DNA of 64,000 nucleotides from Candidatus Dechloromonas phosphorivorans (GTDB lineage: Bacteria > Pseudomonadota > Gammaproteobacteria > Burkholderiales > Rhodocyclaceae): the NCBI GenBank assembly GCA_016721185.1, contig JADKIP010000012.1, positions 62,001 to 126,000 on the forward strand, written 5' to 3'. Positions 18,945 to 28,174 of the stretch are shown here, one piece after another; the first letter of the stretch is position 1; the number at the start of each line of letters is the position of its first letter. The position numbers were made by a program, and so were the translations under genes. Under the pieces are notes generated by a model that saw nothing but the letters and a program-made list of their open reading frames with translations, was not told where the DNA came from and made no database searches.

Positions 18945-19853
18945 ATGACGCCACTCAACTACAAACACCTCCATTATTTCTGGGTAGTTGCCCAGGAAGG
19001 CAGTATCACCCGCGCCGCAGAGCGGCTTGGCGTGGCTGTACAGACGATCAGCGGGCAACTTTCCCTGCTTGAACGCCAACTCGGCAAAGCTTTGTTCAAT
19101 AGCCAAGGCCGCGGCCTGGTACTCAGTGAGGCCGGACGGACGGCACTCGGTTTTGCCGACCAGATTTTTCAGCTCGGTGACGCGCTGGTCGACGCGATAC
19201 AGAGCAGCGATAACGAATCGACGCTACGCTTGCGCGCCGGCATTTCCGATGGCATACCGAAACTGCTCGCCTACCGTCTGCTCTCCTCCGTGACCAGCAT
19301 GCCGGTCGACGTCCGGCTGATTTGCGACGAAGGCGAATTTGAAACCCTGCTCGCCGATCTCGCCTTGCACCGTCTTGATGTGGTGCTGACCGACCGCGCC
19401 GCGCCGGTGGGTGGCAACCTGAAGGTTTTCAGCACACGCCTGGGTGACTTTGAAAACGGTCTTTTTGCCATACCGGCGCTAGTGGAACGCTACCGCCCGG
19501 GCTTTCCGCAGAGCCTGGACGGCGCGCCCATGCTGCTACCGACCCGCCACAATGCCATTCGCGGTCGCATCGACCGCTGGCTGGAAAGCACCGGCGTTCG
19601 GCCAAAGATCGTCGGGGAATTCGAGGATAGCGCGTTGCTCAATACCTTTGGGCGGGGCGGGCTGGGGATTTTCCCGGCACCGCTCGTGCTGGCGGACCAG
19701 ATTGCAGCTCAGCTCAATGCCCAAACGCTCGGCGCAATGGCTGGCGTCAGCGAACAGATCTACGCCATCTCCAACGAACGACGCATCCGTCACCCGGCCA
19801 TTGAAGTTCTCTGCGCCGCTTCACCCCAAGGCGCCATTGAGCCGCGGGTATAA
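18945..19853 (+). CDS. nhaR: LysR-family activator, NhaR-like
   Basis: LysR-type regulator of 302 aa. The N-terminal winged helix MTPLNYKHLHYFWVVAQEGSI matches the NhaR branch, which controls sodium/proton antiporter genes and osmotic responses in enterobacteria. The rest is the periplasmic-binding-like effector domain. I chose the ATG at 18945 by homology over the longer frame from 18912. No nhaA antiporter lies next to it; the next gene is dacA, so its target here is unknown. It is divergent from htpX. Confidence 0.85.
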   Translation: MTPLNYKHLHYFWVVAQEGSITRAAERLGVAVQTISGQLSLLERQLGKALFNSQGRGLVLSEAGRTALGFADQIFQLGDALVDAIQSSDNESTLRLRAGISDGIPKLLAYRLLSSVTSMPVDVRLICDEGEFETLLADLALHRLDVVLTDRAAPVGGNLKVFSTRLGDFENGLFAIPALVERYRPGFPQSLDGAPMLLPTRHNAIRGRIDRWLESTGVRPKIVGEFEDSALLNTFGRGGLGIFPAPLVLADQIAAQLNAQTLGAMAGVSEQIYAISNERRIRHPAIEVLCAASPQGAIEPRV

Positions 19854-19888
19854 TTTCCAACCCCCCAACGTATTTAAAAGAAAAATCC

Positions 19889-21028
19889 ATGTCCCTGCTT
19901 CGCCAGTTACTCCCCTTTGCCTTCAGCTTGTTTTTAGCCAGTCCGGCACTCGCCCAGCAACTCCCGGTTCCCCCGACCCTCGCCGCCAAATCCTGGTTGC
20001 TGCTCGAAATGGGTTCGGGTCAGGTGTTGACCGCAGAAAAGCCCGATGAGCGTCTCGAACCGGCTTCACTGACCAAGCTGATGACCGCCTACCTGACCTT
20101 CGCGGCCCTCCAGAAAAAGACCATAACGCTTGAGCAGTCCTTGCCCGTCTCGCAAAAAGCCTGGAAAACCGGCGGCTCAAAAATGTTTGTCCGGGTCGAT
20201 ACGCAAGTGCCGGTCGATGATCTGATCAAGGGCATGATTGTGCAATCCGGCAACGATGCCTGCGTCACCCTGGCCGAAGGCATTGCCGGTAGCGAAGAGA
20301 ATTTTGCCCAGATGATGAATCGCGAAGCGCAGCGTCTCGGCATGAAGAGCTCCAGCTTCACCAACTCGACGGGCCTGCCTGATCCCAATCTCTACACCAC
20401 GGCACACGATCTTTCGCTGCTCGCCGGCGCCCTGATCCGCGACTTCCCCGAGTACTACAAAAAGTATTACTCGATGAAGGAATTCCGCTACAACAACATC
20501 ACCCAGCCCAACCGCAATCGCCTGTTGTATATCGACCCCAGCGTTGATGGCGTCAAGACCGGCCATACCGAAGCAGCGGGTTATTGCCTGATTTCCTCGG
20601 CCATGCGCGACAAACGTCGCCTGCTCTCCGTCGTCCTCGGTACCAAGTCGGACTCGGCCCGCGCCACCGAATCGCTGAAGCTGCTCAACTGGGGCTTCAT
20701 CACCTATGACGCAGTCACCGTTGCCGGCAAGGACCAGGCCGTTGCCACCTTGCGTGTCTGGAAAGGCCTGCAAAAAGAAGTCAAAGCCGGGTTCACCGCA
20801 GATCTGGTGATTGCCGTGCCCAAAGGCTTTGCTGAAAAAGTGAAGAGCGATTTCGTGGCCGAACCGCGCCTGATTGCACCGATCGAGGCCGGCCAGAAAC
20901 TCGGTATGCTGCAAGTCAGCATTGACGGCAAGCCCTATGCCGAATACCCCGTCATCGCCCTTGAAGCCGTCCCGCTGGCCGGATTTTTTGGCCGTCTTAT
21001 CGACACCATTCGACTCTGGTTCAACTAA
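19889..21028 (+). CDS. dacA: D-alanyl-D-alanine carboxypeptidase (PBP5/6 family)
   Basis: Penicillin-binding protein of 379 aa that trims the terminal D-Ala from peptidoglycan pentapeptides. A signal peptide (cleaved near SPALA-QQ) precedes the catalytic motifs SLTK (near residue 59), SGN (SGNDACVTLAEGIAG) and KTG (KTGHTEAAGYC). The C-terminal PBP5 beta domain ends in an amphipathic anchor, FFGRLIDTIRLWFN. It leads a run of closely spaced genes, dacA-dat-ybeD-lipB-lipA. Pairing with a D-amino-acid transaminase makes sense for cell-wall D-Ala supply. Confidence 0.95.
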   Translation: MSLLRQLLPFAFSLFLASPALAQQLPVPPTLAAKSWLLLEMGSGQVLTAEKPDERLEPASLTKLMTAYLTFAALQKKTITLEQSLPVSQKAWKTGGSKMFVRVDTQVPVDDLIKGMIVQSGNDACVTLAEGIAGSEENFAQMMNREAQRLGMKSSSFTNSTGLPDPNLYTTAHDLSLLAGALIRDFPEYYKKYYSMKEFRYNNITQPNRNRLLYIDPSVDGVKTGHTEAAGYCLISSAMRDKRRLLSVVLGTKSDSARATESLKLLNWGFITYDAVTVAGKDQAVATLRVWKGLQKEVKAGFTADLVIAVPKGFAEKVKSDFVAEPRLIAPIEAGQKLGMLQVSIDGKPYAEYPVIALEAVPLAGFFGRLIDTIRLWFN

Positions 21029-21031
21029 AAC

Positions 21032-21907
21032 ATGACCCCTTACGTCGCCGACCCGGTTTATTTCAACGGCCAGTTCCTGCCGCTCAGTGAGGCGCACGTT
21101 TCACCGCTCGACCGCGGCTTTCTGTATGGCGACGGGGTCTATGAAATCATTCCGGTCTACTCCCGCCGGACCTTCCGGATTGATGAACACCTGAAGCGGC
21201 TGGAAGCCACCCTGGCCGGGATCAAACTGCGCAACCCGCTCGACCTTGCCGGCTGGAAAGCCGTCGTCGAAAAGCTGGTTGCGGCCGCGCCTTGGGAAGA
21301 TCAGTCGGTTTATCTGCAAGTCACACGCGGCGCCGACAACAAACGTGACCACGCCTTCCCGCCGGCCAGCATCGCCTCCACCTCTTTTGCCTTTTCGTCG
21401 CCGATGCTCACGCCATCCGCTGAACTGCGCGCCAGCGGTGTTGCCGCCATCACCGTGCCCGACCAACGCTGGGCACGCTGCGACCTGAAAGTCATTTCGC
21501 TGCTCGCCAACATCCTGGCTCGCCAACAGGCCGTCGAAGAAGGCTGTGCCGAAGCCCTGCTGATTCGTGATGGTTTTTTGAAAGAAGGCGCCGCCTCCAA
21601 CATTTTCGTAGTCAAAAATGGCGTCTTACTGGCGCCGCCCAAGACGCACCTGATGCTGCCCGGCATTACCTACGATGTGGTACTCGAACTTGCCGAAAGC
21701 TACGGTCAACCGCTGGAAATCCGTGAAATTCAGGAAACTGAACTTCGCAATGCGAATGAGGTCTGGATGACGTCATCGACCAAAGAAGTCTTGGCGATCA
21801 CCACGCTTGATGGCCAACCCGTCGGCAACGGCAAACCCGGCCCGGTCGGTGAAAAAATGTGGCAGTGGTATCAGGATTTTAAAAACACCGTAATGCGCAA
21901 AGGCTGA
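21032..21907 (+). CDS. dat: D-amino acid aminotransferase (class IV)
   Basis: PLP-dependent transaminase of 291 aa, fold type IV, probably interconverting D-alanine and D-glutamate precursors. The start YFNGQFLPLSEAHVSPLDRG and motif FLYGDGVYEIIP are typical. The PLP lysine is expected in WARCDLKVISLL, and EGAASNIFVV is the cofactor-phosphate region. A branched-chain aminotransferase would be the alternative, but the RGF/GDGVYE pattern and dacA neighbour favour D-amino acids. It starts 3 bp after dacA. Confidence 0.88.
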   Translation: MTPYVADPVYFNGQFLPLSEAHVSPLDRGFLYGDGVYEIIPVYSRRTFRIDEHLKRLEATLAGIKLRNPLDLAGWKAVVEKLVAAAPWEDQSVYLQVTRGADNKRDHAFPPASIASTSFAFSSPMLTPSAELRASGVAAITVPDQRWARCDLKVISLLANILARQQAVEEGCAEALLIRDGFLKEGAASNIFVVKNGVLLAPPKTHLMLPGITYDVVLELAESYGQPLEIREIQETELRNANEVWMTSSTKEVLAITTLDGQPVGNGKPGPVGEKMWQWYQDFKNTVMRKG

Positions 21908-21908
21908 C

Positions 21909-22178
21909 ATGGCAACCTACAAGGACACCCTCCTCGAATTCCCCTGCGAGTTTCCGCTGAAAGTCATGGGCAAAGCGGATGACACGCTGGCTCAGGCCGT
22001 CCTCGAAATCGTCAGCCGGCACGCCCCGGACTTCGACGGCGCGACCATGGAAATGCGCGCCAGCTCAGGCGGCAACTACCTGAGCATCACCTGTACCGTC
22101 ATCGCCACCTCAAAACCGCAGCTCGACGCCATCTATATGGATTTGACCGGCCACCCACTGGTAAAAGTGGCGCTGTGA
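21909..22178 (+). CDS. YbeD family protein (DUF493)
   Basis: Small protein of 89 aa with the DUF493 ferredoxin-like fold pattern, starting ATYKDTLLEFPCEFPLKVMG and ending with YMDLTGHPLVKVAL. Members sit next to dacA and lipB in many proteobacteria, and a regulatory role in lipoate metabolism is proposed but unproven. Its stop overlaps the GTG start of lipB, so the two are translationally coupled. Confidence 0.92.
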   Translation: MATYKDTLLEFPCEFPLKVMGKADDTLAQAVLEIVSRHAPDFDGATMEMRASSGGNYLSITCTVIATSKPQLDAIYMDLTGHPLVKVAL

Positions 22179-22792
22179 ACCTGTTGGTCAAACGCCTTGG
22201 CCGGGTTGAGTACGAGCCGACCTGGCAAGCGATGCAGTCCTTTACCGCCAGCCGCCAGCCTGAAACGCCCGACGAACTGTGGATCGTCGAACATCCGCCG
22301 GTTTACACGCTCGGTCAGGCCGGCAAGCCGGAACACGTTCTGCAGGATATCGGCATCCCGATCGTCAAGATCGACCGCGGCGGCCAGGTCACTTACCACG
22401 GCCCGGGCCAGGTCGTGATCTATCTGCTGCTCGACCTGAGCCGACTGAAAATCAAGGTACGCGAACTGGTTACCGCCATCGAGCAGGCGGTCATCGACTT
22501 TCTCGCCAGTCAAAAGGTTACGGCCGAACGGCATGCTGGTGCACCGGGGGTTTATGTCGGCGAGGCCAAAATTGCCGCGCTCGGCCTGAAAATCAAGAAT
22601 GGCTGCAGCTACCACGGCCTGTCACTCAATGTCGATATGGATCTTTCCCCATTTGCCGCGATCAACCCCTGCGGCTATGCTGGCCTGAAAGTCATCCAGA
22701 CCAAGGATCTCAATGTGCCGCTGACGCCTTTCGAGGCCGGCGAGCAACTCTCTCAACACCTGCTAGTGCAACTGGACAAACAACATGGCTGA
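22175..22792 (+). CDS. lipB: Octanoyl-ACP:protein octanoyltransferase LipB
   Basis: LipB (205 aa) moves octanoate from acyl carrier protein to lipoyl domains, the first step of lipoate biosynthesis. The motif GGQVTYHGPGQVVIYLL lies near residue 68, and the catalytic lysine/cysteine region reads AALGLKIKNGCSYHGLSLN. The start is a GTG that overlaps the ybeD stop as GTGA. The 3' end overlaps lipA by eight bases. Length is normal. Confidence 0.95.
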   Translation: MNLLVKRLGRVEYEPTWQAMQSFTASRQPETPDELWIVEHPPVYTLGQAGKPEHVLQDIGIPIVKIDRGGQVTYHGPGQVVIYLLLDLSRLKIKVRELVTAIEQAVIDFLASQKVTAERHAGAPGVYVGEAKIAALGLKIKNGCSYHGLSLNVDMDLSPFAAINPCGYAGLKVIQTKDLNVPLTPFEAGEQLSQHLLVQLDKQHG

Positions 22793-23750
22793 CAACGTAG
22801 GAAGCGCGAAGCAAAAAGGCGTCAAGCAAAAAGGCGAACTGAAAACCGCACGCATCCCGATCAAGATCATTCCGGTGGATGAACCGCTGCGCAAGCCGGA
22901 ATGGATCCGCGTCAAGGCCGGCAACAGCGCCGGCCGCTTCGGCGAAATCAAGACCATGCTGCGCGAAAGAAAGCTGCACACCGTCTGCGAAGAAGCCGCC
23001 TGTCCCAACATCGGCGAATGCTTCGGCCGCGGTACGGCCACCTTCATGATCCTCGGCGACATCTGCACCCGGCGCTGCCCGTTCTGCGACGTCGGCCACG
23101 GCCAGCCGCTGCCGCCCAACCCGGATGAACCGCGCGAACTCGGCGAATCAGTGGCCGCGCTCCGACTGAAATATGTGGTCATTACCAGCGTCGACCGTGA
23201 CGATCTGCGTGATGGCGGCGCCCAGCACTTCGTGGATGTCATCCACTCGACGCGCGAACTGTCGCCCACCACCACCATCGAAACGCTGGTTCCGGACTTC
23301 CGCGGCCGGATGGAGATCGCCCTTGAAGTACTCGGTGGCGCGCTACCCGATGTGCTCAACCACAACATGGAAACCGTGCCGCGTCTTTACAAGCAGGCCC
23401 GCCCCGGTGCCGACTACAAACATTCGCTGGAATTCCTCAAGCAGTTCAAGGCACGTTATCCCAAGGTTTCTACCAAATCCGGCCTGATGGTCGGCTTGGG
23501 TGAAACCGATGAGGAAATTCTGGAAGTCATGCGCGACCTGCGCGCCCACGATGTCGAAATGCTGACCATCGGCCAGTACCTCGCACCGAGCGGCCATCAC
23601 CTGCCGGTAAGCCGCTACGTTCATCCCGACACCTTCAAGATGTTCGAGGAAGAAGCGAAGAAAATGGGCTTTAGCGGTGCGGCCTGCGCACCGATGGTTC
23701 GTTCAAGCTACTGGGCGGATCAGCAAGCGCATAGCGCTGGCGTCGCCTGA
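22785..23750 (+). CDS. lipA: Lipoyl synthase
   Basis: LipA (321 aa) is a radical SAM enzyme that inserts two sulfurs into octanoyl-lipoyl domains. The N-terminal auxiliary cluster motif is CEEAACPNIGEC, and the radical SAM motif is CTRRCPFC. The C-terminal RSSY motif appears as MVRSSYWADQQA, in which a serine ligates the auxiliary cluster. It completes the lipB-lipA pair. The downstream end has an 8-bp inverted repeat (GACGTAAT / ATTACGTC near 23759-23776) but no U-tract. Confidence 0.97.
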   Translation: MADNVGSAKQKGVKQKGELKTARIPIKIIPVDEPLRKPEWIRVKAGNSAGRFGEIKTMLRERKLHTVCEEAACPNIGECFGRGTATFMILGDICTRRCPFCDVGHGQPLPPNPDEPRELGESVAALRLKYVVITSVDRDDLRDGGAQHFVDVIHSTRELSPTTTIETLVPDFRGRMEIALEVLGGALPDVLNHNMETVPRLYKQARPGADYKHSLEFLKQFKARYPKVSTKSGLMVGLGETDEEILEVMRDLRAHDVEMLTIGQYLAPSGHHLPVSRYVHPDTFKMFEEEAKKMGFSGAACAPMVRSSYWADQQAHSAGVA

Positions 23751-23898
23751 AAAGGACTGACGTAATCTATTACGTCGCTCCGCAAAGGGTGGCTGCCAAG
23801 AAAAACGTGACGCTTAATCACCGCCTTGGCGGGGATTAAGCGGGATTAACTAGCCCGCCCACCTTGCCTGCAGGTCCTTACAAGCTAAAACCCAAGAT

Positions 23899-24438
23899 CT
23901 ACCTGGGCTGGGATGATTGCGAGCCAGGAGGCGGCGGTGGAGGCATTCCCGGTGGCGGTGGAGGAATGCCTGCCTCCGATGCTCGCACGGGTTTCGAGTA
24001 GCTCACATTACCCGGCACCGGCACCCGGTGCCCCTTGGCGTACATGCACTGAATATAGGCGTTGTCATATTGTCGCTGCGTGCCATAACCAGAGCTCCTT
24101 GCGGCATCTGAGCCAATCGCGCTCCCCATCAGCAGACCGGCCCCGGCGCCAACCGCGGCACCTTGGGAATTACCACCGATTGCTGCGCCGGCCACCGCGC
24201 CGACTGCGGTCCCTACAGCAGCGCTAGTCACAGCAGACTCCCGGGCAGCTGTCTCGGCTGTTTTGCCGCCAATCTGAATGAACGCAAATTGCCGACAGTT
24301 GGCGTCGTCGTCGCGAAAACGCTCAATCGACTGCCCTGTTCCCGGCAACACCATCACATTGGGGCCGCTGGGCATCACCGTACAGGCGCCCAGCAATGCC
24401 GTTCCAGCCAGCAAGCCACCTCGACTCAGCAAAGTCAT
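23899..24438 (-). CDS. Glycine-zipper lipoprotein
   Basis: Secreted protein of 179 aa with lipobox LLGAC after a short signal peptide, so probably an outer- or inner-membrane lipoprotein. The middle (about residues 70-115) has a glycine-zipper pattern (GTAVGAVAGAAIGGNSQGAAVGAG), a type often tied to membrane insertion. The C-terminus is proline-rich (PPPPPGMPPPPPPG). I chose the ATG at 24438 because GGAGCG lies at the right distance; a start at 24450 is possible. Function unknown. It lies 17 bp after the next gene upstream, likely one operon. Confidence 0.75.
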   Translation of the reverse strand: MTLLSRGGLLAGTALLGACTVMPSGPNVMVLPGTGQSIERFRDDDANCRQFAFIQIGGKTAETAARESAVTSAAVGTAVGAVAGAAIGGNSQGAAVGAGAGLLMGSAIGSDAARSSGYGTQRQYDNAYIQCMYAKGHRVPVPGNVSYSKPVRASEAGIPPPPPGMPPPPPPGSQSSQPR

Positions 24439-24455
24439 TTTTCGCTCCATAGCAT

Positions 24456-24791
24456 TCAACGCGGCGGCTGTGGCAGAACCTTCTGCCAGCCTTCCGGACA
24501 TTCCTTGACATAGGGGTAGTAGGCCTTGCTGCTGCCGCAGAAATACCAGTATTGCTGCGTTGCCGGCGCAACCTCAGCCGGCGCTTCGCGCTGTTCGATA
24601 TAGACCGGCGGCGGGGCAGCGGGAACGACGATCACTTGCGGCGGATAGTAGTACGGGGATGGATAGAAGGCCGGCCCCCAATACGGGCCAACGTAGACAC
24701 CGAAACTCCCGCGCCCGCCGTGGGCGTATGCGGCGCTGACACTGAGCATCAGCAAAGCCAACAACATGGCGCCTATCTTGTAGTGTTTCAT
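24456..24791 (-). CDS. Small exported Tyr/Pro-rich protein
   Basis: A 111-aa protein with a clear signal peptide (MKHYKIGAMLLALLMLSVSA, cleavage near AYA-HGG). The mature part begins Gly/Tyr/Pro-rich (YVGPYWGPAFYPSPYYYPP) and ends with WYFCGSSKAYYPYVKECPEG. That ending is a recurring C-terminal motif of uncharacterised betaproteobacterial envelope proteins. The two cysteines may form a disulfide. It is probably cotranscribed with the glycine-zipper lipoprotein. Function unknown. Confidence 0.75.
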   Translation of the reverse strand: MKHYKIGAMLLALLMLSVSAAYAHGGRGSFGVYVGPYWGPAFYPSPYYYPPQVIVVPAAPPPVYIEQREAPAEVAPATQQYWYFCGSSKAYYPYVKECPEGWQKVLPQPPR

Positions 24792-24888
24792 TGATCCACC
24801 CGATCATCCAATTGCTCACAACCAAGATAACGAACAATCGACTGATCGGGCGTAACAGTTTGCGACAAGATGTAAAAACTGTTTGCGA

Positions 24889-25209
24889 CTACTCATCCAG
24901 CTCAAGCAGATCATCCCGCTTCCGCCGCAGGCCCTCGGGCATCGCCAGCGTGACAGGATCCCAGCCCTCCATGGCCAGGACCTTTTCCAGGCAGGCCTCC
25001 ATCAACACATGCGCTTCGAGCGTCGCCGCTGCGATGGTTTGATGCACGGCCAGATCATTGCCCGGATCAAGTTGGCAAGTAGTCTGATAGCGATACAGTT
25101 CGCGCAGGTGTCGCAGTTGAACAGCCACCTGGCACGGACAGGCGCACATGTAGATAGCAGCTTCGTTGATGATTTTTTCCAGCTGCTGGTTCGTGTAGCG
25201 CATTTCCAT
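24889..25209 (-). CDS. Uncharacterised cysteine-containing helical protein
   Basis: A 106-aa cytoplasmic protein I do not recognise. It is mainly helical and carries MCACPCQVAVQLRHL near residue 21, with three closely spaced cysteines, plus further cysteines at about 45 and 72, which could bind a metal. The start lies 11 bp after the CoA-transferase stop, so it probably belongs to that operon. No membrane segment or signal peptide. Confidence 0.65.
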   Translation of the reverse strand: MEMRYTNQQLEKIINEAAIYMCACPCQVAVQLRHLRELYRYQTTCQLDPGNDLAVHQTIAAATLEAHVLMEACLEKVLAMEGWDPVTLAMPEGLRRKRDDLLELDE

Positions 25210-25220
25210 AACCAGGCTCC

Positions 25221-26516
25221 TTAAAGTAACTTCATCTTTTTTGCCGCTTCGCGCAGTTCACCGCGAAAATCCGGGTGAGCGATGCCAATCAGCTCGGCAC
25301 AGCGCTGCTGGGCGGTCTTGCCGCGCAACTGGGCAACGCCGAATTCCGTGACGACATAATTGATGTCATTCTTGCTGGTCGACACATGGGTGCCGGCAGA
25401 CAAGGTGGGGACGATGCGCGAGATGGTGTCATTTTTAGCCGTGGAAGGCAGGACGATAAAGGCCTTGCCACCATTTGAGCGATTCGCGGCGCGAACAAAA
25501 TCCGCCTGACCGCCGGTGCCGGAATACGGCGCAAAGCCGAGACTTTCCGAACCGCACTGCCCCATAAAATCGATCTGCATGGTGGCGTTAATCGCATGCA
25601 AATTATCGTTCTTGCCCGCCAGATAGGGGTCATTGGTGAAGTCGACCGCATGCATTTCAATGGCGGGGTTACGGTGCATGAACTGATAGAGCTTCTTTGA
25701 ACCGAGGGCGAAAGTCGCCAGCATCTTGCCCGGGTGGTAATTTTTCTTGCGGTTGGTAACCACACCCGCTTCGACCAGCGTCATGATGCCATCGCCGACC
25801 ATTTCGGTGTGAATCCCCAGATCGTGCTTGTCAGTAAGCTGCATGACGACTGCGTCCGGAATACCACCGTAGCCGATCTGCAGCGTCGCACCGTCCGGAA
25901 TCATCTCGGCGACGTATTTGCCAATCATCTCCTGCACCGGGCCGATCTTGGGCAAGCCAACTTCCAGAATAGGATCATCGCTTTCAGTAAGCGCCGTCAC
26001 CTGCGAGATGTGAATATGGCAGTCACCATTGGCGAACGGCACATTGGGGTTCACTTCCAAGACCACAACCCGCGCCTTGGCGATGGCGGCCATCGTGTAA
26101 TCGGCAGCCAGTGCCAGCGAGAAAAAGCCGTGCTCATCCATCGGTGAAGCCATGGAAAACACTACGTCGGCAGGAATCAGGTTGCGATTGATCAATATCG
26201 GCAGTTCGGAAAAATAGGCCGGGATATAGTCGATCCAGCCTTCAAGGCCACCTGGCCGCGAAGCGCCGCTAAAAAAATAAGCGGTGTGGCGAACATTTGC
26301 CTGGGTTTCCTGATCGAAATAAGCGTACTTGCGAACCGGCAGAATCTGAGAAATCTGAACATCGCGAAAATCGCGCCGCGCCTCGGAGAGCGCAGTCAAT
26401 AGCGTCGGTGGTTCACCAACGGCTGTCGGTACGACAATCGTGTCGCCATTTTTGACGACGCGAATGGCATCGTTGGCGGACATGCGTTTTTGCTGGTATT
26501 GCGCCTGAACGTTCAT
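25221..26516 (-). CDS. Acetyl-CoA hydrolase / 4-hydroxybutyrate CoA-transferase family protein
   Basis: A 431-aa CoA transferase, family I-like, with both halves on one chain. Features seen are the N-terminal KNGDTIVVPTAVGEPPTLL, the middle GIHTEMVGDGIMTLVEAGVV, whose Glu is the likely acyl-CoA-forming residue in the 4-hydroxybutyrate enzyme subgroup, and GQCGSESLGFAPYSGTGGQ. Possible substrates are acetyl-CoA with 4-hydroxybutyrate, succinate or propionate; sequence alone does not decide. The neighbour downstream is a small cysteine protein of unknown role. Confidence 0.85.
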   Translation of the reverse strand: MNVQAQYQQKRMSANDAIRVVKNGDTIVVPTAVGEPPTLLTALSEARRDFRDVQISQILPVRKYAYFDQETQANVRHTAYFFSGASRPGGLEGWIDYIPAYFSELPILINRNLIPADVVFSMASPMDEHGFFSLALAADYTMAAIAKARVVVLEVNPNVPFANGDCHIHISQVTALTESDDPILEVGLPKIGPVQEMIGKYVAEMIPDGATLQIGYGGIPDAVVMQLTDKHDLGIHTEMVGDGIMTLVEAGVVTNRKKNYHPGKMLATFALGSKKLYQFMHRNPAIEMHAVDFTNDPYLAGKNDNLHAINATMQIDFMGQCGSESLGFAPYSGTGGQADFVRAANRSNGGKAFIVLPSTAKNDTISRIVPTLSAGTHVSTSKNDINYVVTEFGVAQLRGKTAQQRCAELIGIAHPDFRGELREAAKKMKLL

Positions 26517-26600
26517 AGTGGCTCCCTGGACAAGTTATTTTTAGAAATTTGATGCTCGCACGCGGCTCAGATCAAGGGACTGACCAAGATCAAAAAATGC

Positions 26601-27758
26601 TTATGGAGTTACCACGGACTCCTTGCGATTACTCCCCGCCACCATACGGATTTCAAACAGCCGGCATTCGAGCGGGCCATTGAACAGCGGTGTCTTGCGG
26701 CTCGGTTTCAAGCCAAGCAGTTTAGGTAAACGCAGGTCGGCGGTGAAGAAGAAACAATTCCAGCCTGCCCAGTTTTTCTTCAATGCCGAACCGAGTTGCG
26801 GGTAGAAAAGCGCCAGCTCGTCAAGCTCACCAAGCCGCTCGCCGTAGGGCGGGTTGGCCACGAGAATGCCATGATCGGTCAGCGGCTGGGCTTCCAGCAG
26901 ATCGGCACGGTCGACCGTGACAATGCCGCCAAAACCGGATTCGTCGAGATTTTTCCGGGTGGCGCGCACGGCTTTATCGTCGATATCGTAGCCACGAATA
27001 TCCATCGGCTCAGGCAGCTTGCAACGTGCCGCAGCCGCCTGGCGGAGGTCAGCCCAACCCGTCGCATCGAAACTCTTGAGCATTTCAAAAGCAAAGGCGC
27101 GATCCAGCCCCGGAGCACGATCAAGCGCCACCTGAACAGCTTCGAGCAGGAAGGTGCCACTGCCGCACATCGGGTCGACCAATGGCATGCCGGGTTGCCA
27201 ACCAGTCAGTTTGAGAATGCCTGCCGCCAGATTTTCCTTGAGCGGCGCATCGACGCTGGCCTTGCGGAAACCGCGCTGCCAGAGCGGTTGACCGGAGGTG
27301 TCGAGGTACAGCGTGCATTCGTTTTCGGAGAGAAAGACATGGACGCTGACATCAGGATTGCGCGTCTCGATATTCGGCCGTTCGCCACGATCTTCGCGGA
27401 AGCGGTCGCAGATCGCGTCCTTGACGCGCAGGGTGACGAAATCAAGCGACTTGAGCGGACACTTGATGGCGGTCGTCACGACGCGCATGGTGCGCGCGAC
27501 ATCGAAATGGTTGGGCCACAACTGGCGTACGGCCAGATGATAGATATCGTCTTCCTTGAAGTAGGGCCCCTTGACGACGTGGCAGAGAATACGCGTCGCG
27601 ATGCGGGATTCCAGATTGGCGCGGTAGCAAGTCAGCCAGTCACCGGAGAAAAACACGCCGCCGTGGGTTGTCTTCAGCTCGCTGGCGCCCACCGTGGCTA
27701 GCTCGGCAGAGAGGAGTTCTTCCAGCCCACGCGGGCAGATTGCGAAAAAATTTTTCAT
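26601..27758 (-). CDS. rlmL: THUMP-domain class I rRNA methyltransferase, RlmL N-terminal type
   Basis: A 385-aa methyltransferase with an N-terminal ferredoxin-like/THUMP RNA-binding region (FFAICPRGLEELLSAEL...) and a C-terminal Rossmann domain. The SAM motif is PLVDPMCGSGTFLLEA and the catalytic N6/N2 motif NPPYGERLGE. By family it makes m2G2445 in 23S rRNA. The E. coli protein is fused to a second enzyme (RlmK), which is absent here. That is common in betaproteobacteria. It shares one base with hemJ (TGATG). Confidence 0.87.
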   Translation of the reverse strand: MKNFFAICPRGLEELLSAELATVGASELKTTHGGVFFSGDWLTCYRANLESRIATRILCHVVKGPYFKEDDIYHLAVRQLWPNHFDVARTMRVVTTAIKCPLKSLDFVTLRVKDAICDRFREDRGERPNIETRNPDVSVHVFLSENECTLYLDTSGQPLWQRGFRKASVDAPLKENLAAGILKLTGWQPGMPLVDPMCGSGTFLLEAVQVALDRAPGLDRAFAFEMLKSFDATGWADLRQAAAARCKLPEPMDIRGYDIDDKAVRATRKNLDESGFGGIVTVDRADLLEAQPLTDHGILVANPPYGERLGELDELALFYPQLGSALKKNWAGWNCFFFTADLRLPKLLGLKPSRKTPLFNGPLECRLFEIRMVAGSNRKESVVTP

Positions 27759-28174
27759 CAGAAAGGTTTCAGGACCACAAGAAAGATCACGACAAACATC
27801 ACGATAACCGGCATTTCGTTATAAAAACGGAACCAGACGTGGCGACGGGTATTGCTGCCATTTATAAAGGTTTTTAACAGTTGACCGCAGTGCCAATGAT
27901 AGGCCACCAGCAACGCAACCAGCGTTGTCTTGGCGTGCAGCCAGCCGCCGGAAAAACCGTAACCCAACCATAGCCAAAGGCCAAAACCGACCGCCAACAC
28001 ACCGAGCGGCGTCATGAAACGATAGAGTTTGTTTGCCATCAGCAGCAGGCGGTCGCGCTCGGCGACACTGCCCGGTTCGACCATGGCCAGATTGACGAAA
28101 ATTCGCGGCAGGTAAAACAGCCCGGCGAACCAGGCAACAACCATCGAAATATGTAGTGCTTTCAAGACAAGCAA
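27758..28174 (-). CDS. hemJ: Protoporphyrinogen oxidase HemJ
   Basis: HemJ (138 aa) is a four-helix membrane protein that oxidises protoporphyrinogen IX in haem synthesis, the usual enzyme where HemG and HemY are missing. The N-terminal HISMVVAWFAGLFYLPRIFV carries the conserved histidine, and LHAKTTLVALLVAYH and RFYNEMPV are family signatures. It overlaps the 3' end of the epimerase gene by 13 bases. Cotranscription with rlmL downstream is likely. Confidence 0.93.
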   Translation of the reverse strand: MLVLKALHISMVVAWFAGLFYLPRIFVNLAMVEPGSVAERDRLLLMANKLYRFMTPLGVLAVGFGLWLWLGYGFSGGWLHAKTTLVALLVAYHWHCGQLLKTFINGSNTRRHVWFRFYNEMPVIVMFVVIFLVVLKPF

